From contig NZ_JH636434.1 in NCBI RefSeq assembly GCF_000255655.1, forward strand, positions 1,751,066 to 1,815,065: a DNA stretch of 64,000 nt, given 5' to 3'. The notes under the pieces are model-generated. The model saw nothing but the letters and a program-made list of their open reading frames with translations. It was not told where the DNA came from and did not search any database. This document shows positions 19,485 through 28,526 of this stretch, piece by piece. This DNA comes from Schlesneria paludicola DSM 18645. GTDB lineage: Bacteria > Planctomycetota > Planctomycetia > Planctomycetales > Planctomycetaceae. A program made the translations under genes and the position numbers. How positions within the stretch are numbered: position 1 is the first letter of the stretch; each line of letters opens with the position of its first letter.

Positions 19485-19936
19485 GGATGCTCCGTGATCT
19501 TCAAGCAGATTGTGATTGATCCGCCGCAGTGGTTGCGGCGTCTGCGGGACCACCGCCCAGCAGTCCGTTGAAGTAAGGGGGACAGGCACCTCGGCATTCA
19601 CGATGCCATGGCGTTTTTTAATCTGATCGGAGCCAGCCCCCGTTTCTTCAACGGCCTGCTAACCCCGCGATGACCTTGATTAAAACAGAACGCGAAACCA
19701 CCACGCTAGCAGAGATCATCGATTTCACACAAACGAATCCGCTCCCGCAATCCAGATGTCTTTTATCACATCCGGTGAGCCGCACCCTCGTGAAGATCGA
19801 CTCCGCTTCCGATGCGAGATCATGACGACTGCTGCGATCGTCGAACTACGACACCAGAGGCCTCGTTTGGTTCGCACGAGCTCGAACGTCAAGGTATTAT
19901 TCCCCGACGTCAATCGCATTCCTTCAGGAGTCCGCA
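19485..19936. other. Divergent intergenic region between two isomerase genes
   Basis: 452 nt holding the promoters of two divergent TIM-barrel genes. No operator or RNA structure was recognised with confidence. Confidence 0.5.
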
Positions 19937-20872
19937 ATGTCCTTGTCTCGTCGCTATCTGCTTCGTTCTGCGTTCGCCGCCGGTGCGGGCGGCTCGTCGG
20001 CCGGTGTCATCCAGCCTTCGACCAGCCTGAACATCGAGCCGCTTCAACTGCGAGGCCGGATCAAGCATTCGGTCGTTTTCTGGTGCTTTAACGTTGGCGG
20101 GGATCAATGGGACATCGAAAAAACCTGTGAGATTTCCAAACGTCTGGGGTGCGTCTCAGTCGAGATTTGCGGCCCTGAAACATGGGGCGTCTTGAAAAAA
20201 CACGGAATGACCTGTGCCATCGCTCCGAATGGGATGCCGGGTGCTCCGTTTATGAAGGGGTTCAACAACCCCCGTTATCATGACGAAGTCATCGCCACAA
20301 CCAGCAAGATGATCGACGACTGCGCCGCGGCAAATGTGCCGAACGTCATCGCCTTTACCGGCTACAAGTGGCGAGACGCCGAAGATCCGACCAGCGGGGA
20401 AATCTCGCTGGAAGAAGGTGCAAAGAACTGTGTCGACGGATTGAAAAAAATCGCCGCCTACGCAGAAAAGAAGGGCGTGACCATCTGCCTCGAACATCTT
20501 AACACGCGCGACGGTTCACACCCCATGAAGGGTCATCCCGGCTATCAGGGTGACGATATTGATTACGTCTGCGATATTGCACGCAAAGTTGGTTCGCCGC
20601 GTGTCAAAGTTCTGTTTGACATTTATCACGTGCAGATCATGAATGGCGACGTCATTCGCCGACTCGAGCAATGCAAGGATGTGATCGGTCATATCCATAC
20701 TGCCGGTAACCCGGGCCGTGCCGAACTCGATGACAAACAGGAAATCAACTTTCCCCCTATCATGCGGAAGATCCTGGAGATCGGTTACGACGGCTACGTC
20801 GGACACGAATTCATTCCGACCCGTGATCCGGTCGAAGGGCTGCGAGAGGCCATCTTGTTGTGTGACGTCTAA
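19937..20872 (+). CDS. Hydroxypyruvate isomerase-like TIM-barrel protein with Tat-type N-terminus
   Basis: A 311-residue protein. The N-terminus LSRRYLLRSAFAAGAGG has the twin-arginine plus hydrophobic pattern of a Tat signal, so export of a folded, perhaps metal-bound, enzyme is likely. The body is a sugar phosphate isomerase/epimerase barrel with VSVEICGPETW, VTICLEHLNTRDGSHPMKG (Glu and Asn ligand region), VKVLFDIYHVQIMNGD (Asp and His ligands), and GHIHTAGNPGR followed by GYVGHEFIPT. These fit the hydroxypyruvate isomerase (Hyi) subgroup. AGGAG is 6 nt before the start. The true substrate is unknown; periplasmic paralogs of this family are frequent in planctomycetes. Confidence 0.85.
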   Translation: MSLSRRYLLRSAFAAGAGGSSAGVIQPSTSLNIEPLQLRGRIKHSVVFWCFNVGGDQWDIEKTCEISKRLGCVSVEICGPETWGVLKKHGMTCAIAPNGMPGAPFMKGFNNPRYHDEVIATTSKMIDDCAAANVPNVIAFTGYKWRDAEDPTSGEISLEEGAKNCVDGLKKIAAYAEKKGVTICLEHLNTRDGSHPMKGHPGYQGDDIDYVCDIARKVGSPRVKVLFDIYHVQIMNGDVIRRLEQCKDVIGHIHTAGNPGRAELDDKQEINFPPIMRKILEIGYDGYVGHEFIPTRDPVEGLREAILLCDV

Positions 20873-21035
20873 TGGGCGAATCACCGTGACTCGGACCGGG
20901 CCACTGTCAGGCCCGAGTCATGGCGCCGTTCCGTGAAGCTTCGTCAGCAGATTGATTGTTCGGAATCAAGGTGGTGTGGGAGGGGTGCCGCCGCGAGACG
21001 GCTCGCTCTCCTGATTTATTGCTGAAGCAATAACG

Positions 21036-21074
21036 AAAAAAGCCGCCAATGGCCCAGGGCGAGCCACCGGCGGC
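21036..21074 (-). terminator. Intrinsic terminator for the gene at 21178-21741
   Basis: Read on the minus strand, GCCGCC pairs with GGCGGC across a 21-nt partly paired loop, followed directly by TTTTTT (21036-21041). It lies 100 nt after the stop codon. Confidence 0.75.
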
Positions 21075-21177
21075 GTAAATCGTCTGGGGGGGAGACGATT
21101 GGGGGGATCCGAGACTCTCACGCGTTGGTGAGAATCCTCTATTCAATTAAGTGTCCCTGATCGCAGCGAACATTCGA

Positions 21178-21741
21178 TTACGGCGAGACGGACAGGTCGT
21201 TGACCTTGTCGGTCAGCTTGTCGATCTTGTTGATCGCGACACCGCTTAGCACGGCCGCGGCAATCACACCGGCGGTCAGGATGACGAGCGTGGGATCGAT
21301 TCCACCGAACTGTCCGCGAGCACCATTTTCACCCATGACCAGCAGTGCATGCTGGTGCTTGGCCGACGGCGGAGCCGATTTTTCAGTCCAGACACGGAAA
21401 ACACCTTCCGTGTTTCCGGAGCTTGGATAGTAGACCCCATCCTTCAAATTCTTGAAAGTATAGACGCCCGCCTTGTTCGTGATCGTCGTACCGACAACCT
21501 TGTTGTTCTCTTTCAGCGTCACCTTCGTGCCTTCGATCGCTTTTCCCGAATGATCGCAGACACGCCCAGTGAGGGTGCCACCTTCACTCAGCACGATTTC
21601 TGGAATCCGGTTATTCACCTGCGACTGCTTTGCAATCGGCTTCGCGGGCGACGATTCGGCCAACAGTTGTCCCTGAGGGATCATCATTCCGAGCGTGGCC
21701 AAGCTGACCGCAGCGCCCTTCACAAAATGCAGCCCGAACAT
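21178..21741 (-). CDS. Secreted/membrane protein with carboxypeptidase-regulatory-like (CarboxypepD_reg) domain
   Basis: A 187-residue protein. The start at 21741 has AAGGAGG 5 nt upstream; upstream in-frame sequence is not needed. The N-terminal hydrophobic stretch GAAVSLATLGMMIPQG looks like a signal peptide. Residues 45-100 carry GTLTGRVCDHSGKAIEG, then KVTLKENNKVVGTTITNKAG and VYTFKNLKDGVY, the beta-sandwich pattern of CarboxypepD_reg domains, which often bind surface partners or carbohydrates. Near the C-terminus, PTLVILTAGVIAAAVLSGVA is a membrane helix, followed by a short coiled-coil-like IDKLTDKVNDL. It is probably membrane-anchored with the beta domain outside. The function is unknown. 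Confidence 0.78.
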   Translation of the reverse strand: MFGLHFVKGAAVSLATLGMMIPQGQLLAESSPAKPIAKQSQVNNRIPEIVLSEGGTLTGRVCDHSGKAIEGTKVTLKENNKVVGTTITNKAGVYTFKNLKDGVYYPSSGNTEGVFRVWTEKSAPPSAKHQHALLVMGENGARGQFGGIDPTLVILTAGVIAAAVLSGVAINKIDKLTDKVNDLSVSP

Positions 21742-22194
21742 GTGTTCCTCCTTGAACTTCAGTTGCAAAAATTGAACGACACTTCCCTGGTTGCGGAAGG
21801 GACCGCGCGAGACCGTGATGTTCGTATGGGATTCGGTGAGAAGTGCTACCAGATTCACTGGCGGACGTGACGCGGCGGAGTATATCCATGGTCACTTTTG
21901 GGTCAATTGGAATCAGTCAGACTCATCCACCTCTGCTCGCTTTTTGTCGAATTCTCGCAATTGCCGAGTCAAAACCGGCAGGAATTGCGCAGTTGGCGGT
22001 CTGTCTACCGCTGAGGAGAGCGGAAAGACACATCGGCCCCGCCTTTCCGGACGGCCGTCCTGCTTCCAGAGAACAGACATCGAACCTATAATCAAAGTTT
22101 CGCGTCTTACGGCGGATTTCGTATTGAATGACTCGCGCTGCCTGGTCAGCAAATCTGGCACGACGCCTGAACGACACTTGCAAGGATCGAATAC
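21742..22194. other. Divergent intergenic region upstream of aspS
   Basis: 453 nt. A TATAAT at 22087-22092 on the plus strand could be the aspS -10 box; the matching -35 (TTCCAG, 17 nt upstream) is poor. No T-box or other riboswitch structure was recognised. Confidence 0.45.
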
Positions 22195-23967
22195 GTGCTT
22201 CGGACTCATACCTGCGGCGAATTGCGAACGGCTCACGTCGGAAATTCTGTGACCCTGTGCGGGTGGGTCGACACCTACCGTGATTTCGGTGGACTCGTCT
22301 TTATCGATCTTCGCGATCGCTATGGAATCACGCAGGTCGTGTTCAGCCCGTCCCATGCCGAAATGCATGCGGTCGCACGCACACTGCGTAACGAAGACGT
22401 CATTCAAGTGACGGGTGAAGTTGTCTCACGTCCCGCCGATATGCAGAATTTGAAGCTGGAAACAGGCGAAATCGATGTTAAGGGCCGGCAACTTGATGTC
22501 CTGAACAAGAGCAAGACACCCCCGTTTTTCCCCACGCAGCCTGACCTGCCAAACGAAGAGCTGCGTTTGAAATACCGTTTCGTCGATCTGCGTCGTCCCG
22601 CCGTGCAACAGGCACTCATTCTGCGACATAAGCTCTCGAAGGCAACGCGCGACTACTTCGATGGATTGCAGTTCCTGGAAATCGAAACCCCCATGCTGGG
22701 ACGCAGCACGCCCGAAGGTGCACGCGACTATCTCGTTCCCAGCCGCGTCCACGAAGGCTGTTTTTATGCCCTGCCACAGTCCCCACAGATCTACAAGCAG
22801 ATCCTGATGGTCGCGGGCTACGATCGTTACTTCCAACTCGCAAAGTGTTTCCGTGACGAAGACTTACGTGCGGATCGCCAACCAGAATTCACTCAAATCG
22901 ATGTCGAAATGGCATTCGTTGGCCAAGAGGATATCCTGACAACGATCGATGGCCTGATGGCAACGCTTGTGAAAACCTTGCGGGGAACTGAGCTGCAACT
23001 GCCATTGCCACGCCTGACGCACCGCGATGTCATGGAACGTTACGGCAGCGACAAACCGGATCTACGGTTCGGAATGGAACTGACCGACTTGGGAGAAATC
23101 GCGAAAGCCTGCGATTTTGGCGTGTTTAAATCGACGATCGAAAATGGTGGACGCGTACGCGGGATCCGAGTGCCCCAGGCCGCGGAAAAATACAGTCGGA
23201 AGCAAATTGACGAGCTGACCGAGTTCGTCAAACAGTACGGCGCCAAGGGTTTGGCTTTTTTCCGCGTGAAAGACGGAGAACTCGATTCTCCCATTGCGAA
23301 GTTTTTGAGTGCTGAACACCAGAAAGCCCTGATTGCCAAACTGAACGCAGTACCGGGCGATCTGATCTTTTGCGTTGCCGACACCTTCAAAGTCAGTTGT
23401 GCGGCACTCTCGGCGCTGCGATTGCGAATGGGGCGCGAGCTCAATCTCTACGATCCCCAAGAACTGAAAATTGCCTGGGTCATCGATTTCCCCATGTTTC
23501 AGTGGAACGACGAGGAAAAACGATGGGATGCGGAACACCATCCGTTCTGTCAGCCCGTAGACGAAGACATTCCATTCCTGGAATCAGACCCAGGCAAAGT
23601 GCGTGCACAGTCCTACGATTTGGTTTGTAACGGTTATGAAGCCGCCAGCGGCAGCGTTCGTATTCATGACCCCTCGGTCCAGCAAAAAATCTTCAACTTG
23701 CTGGGAATCACGAATGAAGAAGCCGAGGCCCGATTCGGATTCTTGCTGGAAGCACTGCGATACGGTGCCCCGCCGCACGCCGGCGTTGCCCTCGGACTCG
23801 ATCGCTGGGTCATGCTGTTCCTGGCTTCGGACAACATCCGCGACGTCATCGCTTTCCCAAAAACGCAAAAGGCGGGCGACATGCTGACGGGCGCTCCGGC
23901 CACCGTCGACCTGAAGCAGCTGCGAGACTTGCACATCAAGGTGGATGTCCCCGCACCCAAGAAGTAG
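22195..23967 (+). CDS. aspS: Aspartyl-tRNA synthetase (bacterial type)
   Basis: A 590-residue class II synthetase charging tRNA-Asp (or tRNA-Asp/Asn if non-discriminating). The start is GTG at 22195 with AAGGA 8 nt upstream; the protein begins LRTHTCGEL. An OB-fold anticodon domain covers about 1-110 ([15 protein letters not shown]). Class II motif 2 is [20 protein letters not shown], and a GAD-type insertion near 290-410 marks the bacterial form. Motif 3 is [13 protein letters not shown], and [15 protein letters not shown] closes the active site. It is intact and full length. Whether the organism also makes Asn-tRNA by transamidation cannot be told from this gene alone. Confidence 0.98.
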   Translation: MLRTHTCGELRTAHVGNSVTLCGWVDTYRDFGGLVFIDLRDRYGITQVVFSPSHAEMHAVARTLRNEDVIQVTGEVVSRPADMQNLKLETGEIDVKGRQLDVLNKSKTPPFFPTQPDLPNEELRLKYRFVDLRRPAVQQALILRHKLSKATRDYFDGLQFLEIETPMLGRSTPEGARDYLVPSRVHEGCFYALPQSPQIYKQILMVAGYDRYFQLAKCFRDEDLRADRQPEFTQIDVEMAFVGQEDILTTIDGLMATLVKTLRGTELQLPLPRLTHRDVMERYGSDKPDLRFGMELTDLGEIAKACDFGVFKSTIENGGRVRGIRVPQAAEKYSRKQIDELTEFVKQYGAKGLAFFRVKDGELDSPIAKFLSAEHQKALIAKLNAVPGDLIFCVADTFKVSCAALSALRLRMGRELNLYDPQELKIAWVIDFPMFQWNDEEKRWDAEHHPFCQPVDEDIPFLESDPGKVRAQSYDLVCNGYEAASGSVRIHDPSVQQKIFNLLGITNEEAEARFGFLLEALRYGAPPHAGVALGLDRWVMLFLASDNIRDVIAFPKTQKAGDMLTGAPATVDLKQLRDLHIKVDVPAPKK

Positions 23968-24934
23968 TTCGTCAAGTTCTGGCGAATTTGGGCTCAAGGC
24001 CCCAATTTGCCCTGGAAAACCGAGCCGCTGCCCCGGATCTCGTGGGCAGCGGCGGCGGCCATACGCCTCGTCGGCCCTCGTGGCATGGCACATTCATGCT
24101 GACAGGCTCGTTAGCACTCGCTATGGCCGCATCGGTCTGCTCGCAACAAACGCCATCGATGAGTCGCTCCAGTACCAATCCTTAACCTGGACACTAAGCA
24201 AGTACTCACTTGATTTCGTGAGCACTAGAACGCCCGGCCGTCGCCTGCCCGCCTTCTTCGTTCAGTCGCGGAGAGCGGGAGGTGACGACGCGAATTCCCC
24301 TTGGTTTCCAGCCTCCGCTTGGATGAGCCCATGTGGGGAGGCACTTTGCGGAGCCAATTCCTACGATTTCAACACGTCCTTTACGGTGCATGTCGTATCG
24401 ATCGTGACGGTGAAGTGCCCCTACACACTGAAAAGAGTGGGTTCCTGCCACGAGATTGGTATAATCAATGTCGAAGGTGGCTCGCCTTAAGACCTCACGA
24501 AATGCCAGATTTACGTGCTTCTCGTATGGTAACGGACGTCATGATTGTAGCGGCAATTTGATGGTGGGATTTGCGGCATGAACGGTTCGACCGTTACAGC
24601 AGGCATCTCCCGAATCAGCACAGTTCCCGGACTATTCGCTACCAGTCGCGGACCCCGCGAACAATTCGCGTAAGCTGTAATTTTCGCGCTGTCGAGTTCT
24701 TCCCAAGTGAGTCAGGATGACGATGACTGGTGCTGTCGAAAACCGTCAATCGGCGATGAATCACCGCATGGACATGTCAGCACTCTGCCAATGATGGCAA
24801 GTTTTCCAAAGAAGCGAAGCTGAGGAAAGCTGACAGAGATTGCGAAGCGTCAGGAAATCTAAGAGTCCACAACTGGGAGAAGCGTTCACAGCGTCGAAAG
24901 GATGCGGTGGATGCACTGTTAAGGAGAAACGCAA
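23968..24934. other. Gene-free stretch between aspS and second csrA, with one hairpin
   Basis: 967 nt without a convincing gene. A perfect 10-bp hairpin (GCCGCTGCCC at 24024-24033 with GGGCAGCGGC at 24044-24053) lies 57 nt after aspS and may end its transcript, though no T-run follows. A TATAAT at 24460 could start a long csrA leader or a non-coding RNA. No known RNA family was recognised. Confidence 0.5.
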
Positions 24935-25129
24935 ATGCTCGTTCTTTCACGACAGCGCGATGAAAGCATCTTCATCGGCGACAACATCAAAATCACCGTT
25001 GTCGATATTCGTGGTGACAAAGTCCGACTGGGAATCGAAGCTCCCACGGAAATCCCCGTTCATCGACAAGAAGTGTATGAAGCGATTCAACGTGAGAATC
25101 AGAGAAAGACCGAAGAAGCCGCAAAATGA
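24935..25129 (+). CDS. csrA: Carbon storage regulator CsrA, copy 2
   Basis: A 64-residue CsrA starting [20 protein letters not shown], with core [22 protein letters not shown]. This is the canonical form: it keeps the VHR segment at the RNA-binding edge and the helical tail [14 protein letters not shown] that copy 1 (1517-1705) lacks. AAGGAG lies 8 nt before the ATG. A good terminator follows about 120 nt downstream, so the gene appears monocistronic. Two diverged CsrA proteins in one genome suggest split targets or heterodimers. Confidence 0.97.
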   Translation: MLVLSRQRDESIFIGDNIKITVVDIRGDKVRLGIEAPTEIPVHRQEVYEAIQRENQRKTEEAAK

Positions 25130-25252
25130 TTGAAGGGACTCAAGTAGTTCCTCCCGTCGGCTGGACTCCTCAGAGGCTTTGCACGGTTTCAGGCTTCGCA
25201 GACGACCCGGATTTCGCGAACCGCGAACGATCAACAATCTGGCGTCACAAAT

Positions 25253-25290
25253 AAAATCAGCCGGGCCAAGATGGTCCGGCTGATTTTATT
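25253..25290 (+). terminator. Intrinsic terminator after csrA copy 2
   Basis: AAAATCAGCCGG pairs with CCGGCTGATTTT, followed by ATTTTC. The symmetric A/T flanks could serve both strands, and the next gene is convergent. Confidence 0.85.
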
Positions 25291-25448
25291 TTCATTCATC
25301 TCACCCGATTCACATGGCATCGCCACCGGGCTTGTCCCACGGAATTCGACAGATTTGTCGATTCGGGGGAATTATCTCTCGCGCTCGAACCGGCCGATTG
25401 AGGGGTCGCCATTCAGAACGGACAACCCCTGATCGGACGTCGTCAAAC

Positions 25449-25739
25449 TCAGTTCTTTGGTGCTTCGTCGGCCTTGGGCTCTTCTGCTTTCGGAGCGTCA
25501 ATCTTGGGCTCTTCCGCCTTCGGAGCGGCTTCAGCGGGCTTTTCAGGAGCCTTCGGTGTTTCAGGCGTGCCAGCGGATGGAGCGGCAGGCACTTCTGCAC
25601 CGCCACCTGTCGTGGAACCAGCCCCCGCTGCCGCCTTTGGAGCTGGCTTCGTGCCACCCTTCGGAGCGTCGCAACCAACCATAACGGTCGACAGCCCAAA
25701 CGCCATCAATAACGAACAAATCGCCTGAGTCTTGTGCAT
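25449..25739 (-). CDS. Small Pro/Ala/Lys/Glu-rich lipoprotein
   Basis: A 96-residue product starting at 25739 (MHKTQAICSLLMAFGL). The signal peptide ends in VMVGC, a plausible lipobox with Cys at residue 23. The rest is low-complexity: a Gly/Ala-rich part followed by repeats of the type APKAEEPK, typical of an extended linker that may span periplasm or wall. No folded domain is visible. An upstream in-frame start adds 12 residues before the signal peptide and is unlikely. The function is unknown. Confidence 0.7.
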   Translation of the reverse strand: MHKTQAICSLLMAFGLSTVMVGCDAPKGGTKPAPKAAAGAGSTTGGGAEVPAAPSAGTPETPKAPEKPAEAAPKAEEPKIDAPKAEEPKADEAPKN

Positions 25740-26126
25740 TGATTCTTCCAACCCTGATGTCCAACGTCTGCTCACGAATCATTCGGAACAGGTGAACGAA
25801 CCGTCTTACGACGTTTTTGATCCTGCCGCTGACCTTTGCGGCGCTCCGACCCCCAGTGGCCGAACAGCTAACCACTATTACACTCCTTGGCGGATCGCAT
25901 TGCAACCGTTCTATGGCTGATTCCGGCCTTTCGCAGGTCGCATCTGTGCCTTCGACTCGGTTGTGTCAAATCTGCTGAATCCACACACTGCAGGTGGCTA
26001 TGAGGCCTTGTAATCAAAACTTTCTTCGCTTCTCCGAAATCAGGCGAACGACAATTTCGCGCCTCAGAATGCCATTCCCAGACAACCTTCTCCATCCGTA
26101 TCCATCGCTATCTGACGGAGCCTTGA
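25740..26126. other. Divergent intergenic region, lipoprotein / nfo
   Basis: 387 nt with promoters presumed for both genes. Nothing specific was recognised. Confidence 0.45.
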
Positions 26127-27065
26127 ATGCCATTGTTCGGTTCGCATCTTTCTATCGCAGGCGGTCTCTACAAAGCCGTCGAGGCTGCCGCGGAACTCGG
26201 AATGAGTACGGTTCAAATCTTTACGCACAGCCCGTCACAGTGGTCCGTAAAGCCCGTCGCAACGGATGTTGGAAACAAAACGAGCATCAAGACGGCCGGT
26301 GACGAGCAGTCCGCACAATGGGAAGGAAAATTGCTCGCCGACGATGACATCCGACGATTTCGTGAAGCCATTGAGAGAACACAGCTTCGAAAGCCATGTG
26401 CGCATGACAGCTATTTGATCAACCTGGCGACCCCGGACGACGCCCTGTGGCAGAAATCGATCGAAGCCATCGTTGCTGAACTTCTGCGAGCCGAGTCCCT
26501 AGGACTCGATGGCGTCGTCATGCATCCGGGTAGCTTTGTGAAATCGACTGAGGAAATCGGGCAGCGTCGCATCGTCGCAGGGCTCGATGAAGCACACCGT
26601 CGAACGAAGGGCGTGCGGTGCCAGTACTGGCTCGAAACGACCGCAGGACAGGGCACCAATCTCGGCCACCGATTCGAACAGATCGCGTTCGTGCTTCGCG
26701 AAGTGAAAGAGCCCGAACGCCTGGGCACTTGTGTCGATTCCTGCCACATTTTCGCGGCAGGCTACCCGCTGCAATCGAAAGCGGAATATCAGGCCACTAT
26801 GCACGAATTTGACGACACCATTGGAATCGATCGCATTCGCGCATGGCACTTGAATGACAGCAAGAAACCGCTCGGCAGCCGCGTCGATCGACACGAGCAT
26901 ATTGGCGAAGGATGCCTGGGGCTCGAACCGTTCCGCCACATCGTGAATGACCCCCGATTCGCAGAAATACCGATGTACCTGGAAACCGAAAAGGGCGAAC
27001 GCGACGGCGTGAATCTGGATGCCATGAATCTCGCAACGCTCCGCGGACTTATGTCAAAATCATGA
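26127..27065 (+). CDS. nfo: Endonuclease IV (AP endonuclease)
   Basis: A 312-residue TIM-barrel AP endonuclease for base-excision repair; it cuts 5' of abasic sites using a three-zinc centre. The start MPLFGSHLSIAGG has GGAG 6 nt upstream. Zinc-site and family motifs are GSHLSIAGGL, GVVMHPGSF, YWLETTAGQGTNLG, LGTCVDSCHIFAAGYPL and WHLNDSKKPLGSRVDRH followed by HIGEG. The length of 312 is slightly above the E. coli form because of an insertion near residues 50-75. It appears monocistronic. Confidence 0.96.
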   Translation: MPLFGSHLSIAGGLYKAVEAAAELGMSTVQIFTHSPSQWSVKPVATDVGNKTSIKTAGDEQSAQWEGKLLADDDIRRFREAIERTQLRKPCAHDSYLINLATPDDALWQKSIEAIVAELLRAESLGLDGVVMHPGSFVKSTEEIGQRRIVAGLDEAHRRTKGVRCQYWLETTAGQGTNLGHRFEQIAFVLREVKEPERLGTCVDSCHIFAAGYPLQSKAEYQATMHEFDDTIGIDRIRAWHLNDSKKPLGSRVDRHEHIGEGCLGLEPFRHIVNDPRFAEIPMYLETEKGERDGVNLDAMNLATLRGLMSKS

Positions 27066-27276
27066 GTTCGACCAGGAAATGGCGAACATTCGTCCGTAGC
27101 AATGTCCACGAGCCAGCCAGCGTCGATAGTTAGTGCCACTAGACTCGCTCGGATGTCGTCACTACGCTGAAGAGGCGACTCTTTTATCTGAACACACTCT
27201 TCCGGTCACAACGGAGTTGTCACGTGTCTGACCGGGATTGAAACATTACAACTTACGGCATGGGGGAATTTCGGCA

Positions 27277-28314
27277 ATGACGGAAACTACTGCATTTGCG
27301 CCGGGCCCACGCGGGAGCGGCGGACCGCAAACCATCCTGGTTCAAACCCAGGTCTCCAGCCCATGGCGGGGGTGGATCATCAAGATCCTGATGGCGGCAC
27401 TGGTCCTGTCGATTCTGGCAAACATTGGGCTCTTTTCCGCTTACCGTCAGTACTTTTCGAATGTTGATCCGCCGCATGAACGATTTCACTCAGGCAGTGT
27501 GACATCAACGGAAAAGATCGCCATCCTGAAAATGGAATCGACGATCATGCCGCCCTACACCGAACGGCTCATCCGCCAGATTGACCATGCTGCCAAAGAT
27601 AAAGAGGTCAAGGGTGTGCTACTGGTCGTTGACAGCCCCGGGGGACTCGTCGCAGACAGCCACCAGATCTATCACCGGCTCCAAAAACTCCGAAATGAAA
27701 AACCGGTCTATGTGCAGATGAAACGAATCGCGGCCTCGGGCGGATACTACATCGCCATGGGTGCGGGTCCCGATGGCATGATCTACGCCGAACCAACGAC
27801 CTGGACCGGCTCGATTGGCGTCATTCTGCCGCGTTACGATTTCAGCAAACTCGCCGACACTTATGGCGTTGCTTCAGATCCCCTGAAGACCGGCAAATTC
27901 AAAGATACGCTCAATCCGTTCCGCCCGATGACGGACGACGAACGCAAATTGTGGGAAAACATCATCGATCAGTCGTACCAGAAATTCATCACGGTCATCG
28001 ATGACAACCGAAAAACACTCAACCGCGATGCCGTCACGGCGCTCGCCACCGGCCAGATCTACACTGCCGATGATGCCAAACAGAATATGCTGATTGATGA
28101 AATCGGCTTTGAAGAAGATTCGCTCGCGGCGTTGAAAGAGAAGATCGGCGTGAAAAACCCGCGAGTCGTCAACTACGAAACTCCCACGTCGCTCATGGAT
28201 ATCGTGTTGGGAAATTCGAAAGCACAGGTCACGGGCGATCCATGGAAATCATTCATCGAATCGACCGTGCCACGTGCGATGTACTACTGCTCCTGGCTGC
28301 CTGTGATGCCGTGA
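27277..28314 (+). CDS. sppA: Signal peptide peptidase SppA-type membrane serine protease (S49)
   Basis: 345 residues from ATG 27277; the frame opens at 27238, but MTETTAF follows a GGGGGA at 9-nt spacing. One N-terminal anchor helix (about 34-55, IIKILMAALVLSILANIGLF) precedes the protease domain. The catalytic dyad is Ser in RIAASGGYYIAMG (S154) and Lys in TGKFKDTLNPF (probably K209). VDSPGG at 119-123 builds the oxyanion region. The length matches single-domain SppA, which digests cleaved signal peptides after secretion. It is convergent with the DUF1080 gene across a region with two extragenic palindromes. Confidence 0.94.
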   Translation: MTETTAFAPGPRGSGGPQTILVQTQVSSPWRGWIIKILMAALVLSILANIGLFSAYRQYFSNVDPPHERFHSGSVTSTEKIAILKMESTIMPPYTERLIRQIDHAAKDKEVKGVLLVVDSPGGLVADSHQIYHRLQKLRNEKPVYVQMKRIAASGGYYIAMGAGPDGMIYAEPTTWTGSIGVILPRYDFSKLADTYGVASDPLKTGKFKDTLNPFRPMTDDERKLWENIIDQSYQKFITVIDDNRKTLNRDAVTALATGQIYTADDAKQNMLIDEIGFEEDSLAALKEKIGVKNPRVVNYETPTSLMDIVLGNSKAQVTGDPWKSFIESTVPRAMYYCSWLPVMP

Positions 28315-28376
28315 GCGAGTTTTCAGACAGACTCTTCAAGCTTCACACCTGAAACCACACACCCAAGCCACCCCTC

Positions 28377-28400
28377 GCTCCCAAGCTCCCGCTTGGGAGC
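28377..28400. repeat. REP-like extragenic palindrome 1
   Basis: GCTCCCAAG, 6-nt loop CTCCCG, CTTGGGAGC: a perfect 9-bp stem between convergent sppA and the DUF1080 gene. The sequence resembles dispersed REP-type palindromes. A T-run (TTTTTT) occurs 20 nt downstream. Confidence 0.65.
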
Positions 28401-28466
28401 GACTCTTGCGCTCTTGTTTTTTGCCCTGGCGGAAGGCGGCTTTGTGACATTTCTGGATGTGAAAAA

Positions 28467-28494
28467 GCTTTCCCAAGCCGATGCTTGGGAAAGC
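28467..28494. repeat. REP-like extragenic palindrome 2 / possible bidirectional terminator
   Basis: GCTTTCCCAAG, loop CCGATG, CTTGGGAAAGC: a perfect 11-bp stem. It shares the CCCAAG...CTTGGG core with palindrome 1, 90 bp away, so the two are probably copies of one element in a cluster. Confidence 0.65.
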
Positions 28495-28526
28495 GGAAAA
28501 TGTGTCAGAACAGAGTGTCAGAGGGA

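Noticed and set aside
24454-24468. TGCCACG...TTGGT string resembling a sigma-54 promoter (-24/-12)
   Set aside because: The spacing is one base short and the GC element of the -12 box is missing.
23945-24490. 181-codon plus-strand frame after aspS
   Set aside because: It starts inside aspS in another frame, has no Shine-Dalgarno and its Ser/Arg-rich sequence resembles no protein.
27310-27360. tRNA T-loop-like string GGTTCAAACCC
   Set aside because: It lies within sppA codons (ILVQTQVSS); no cloverleaf can be built around it.
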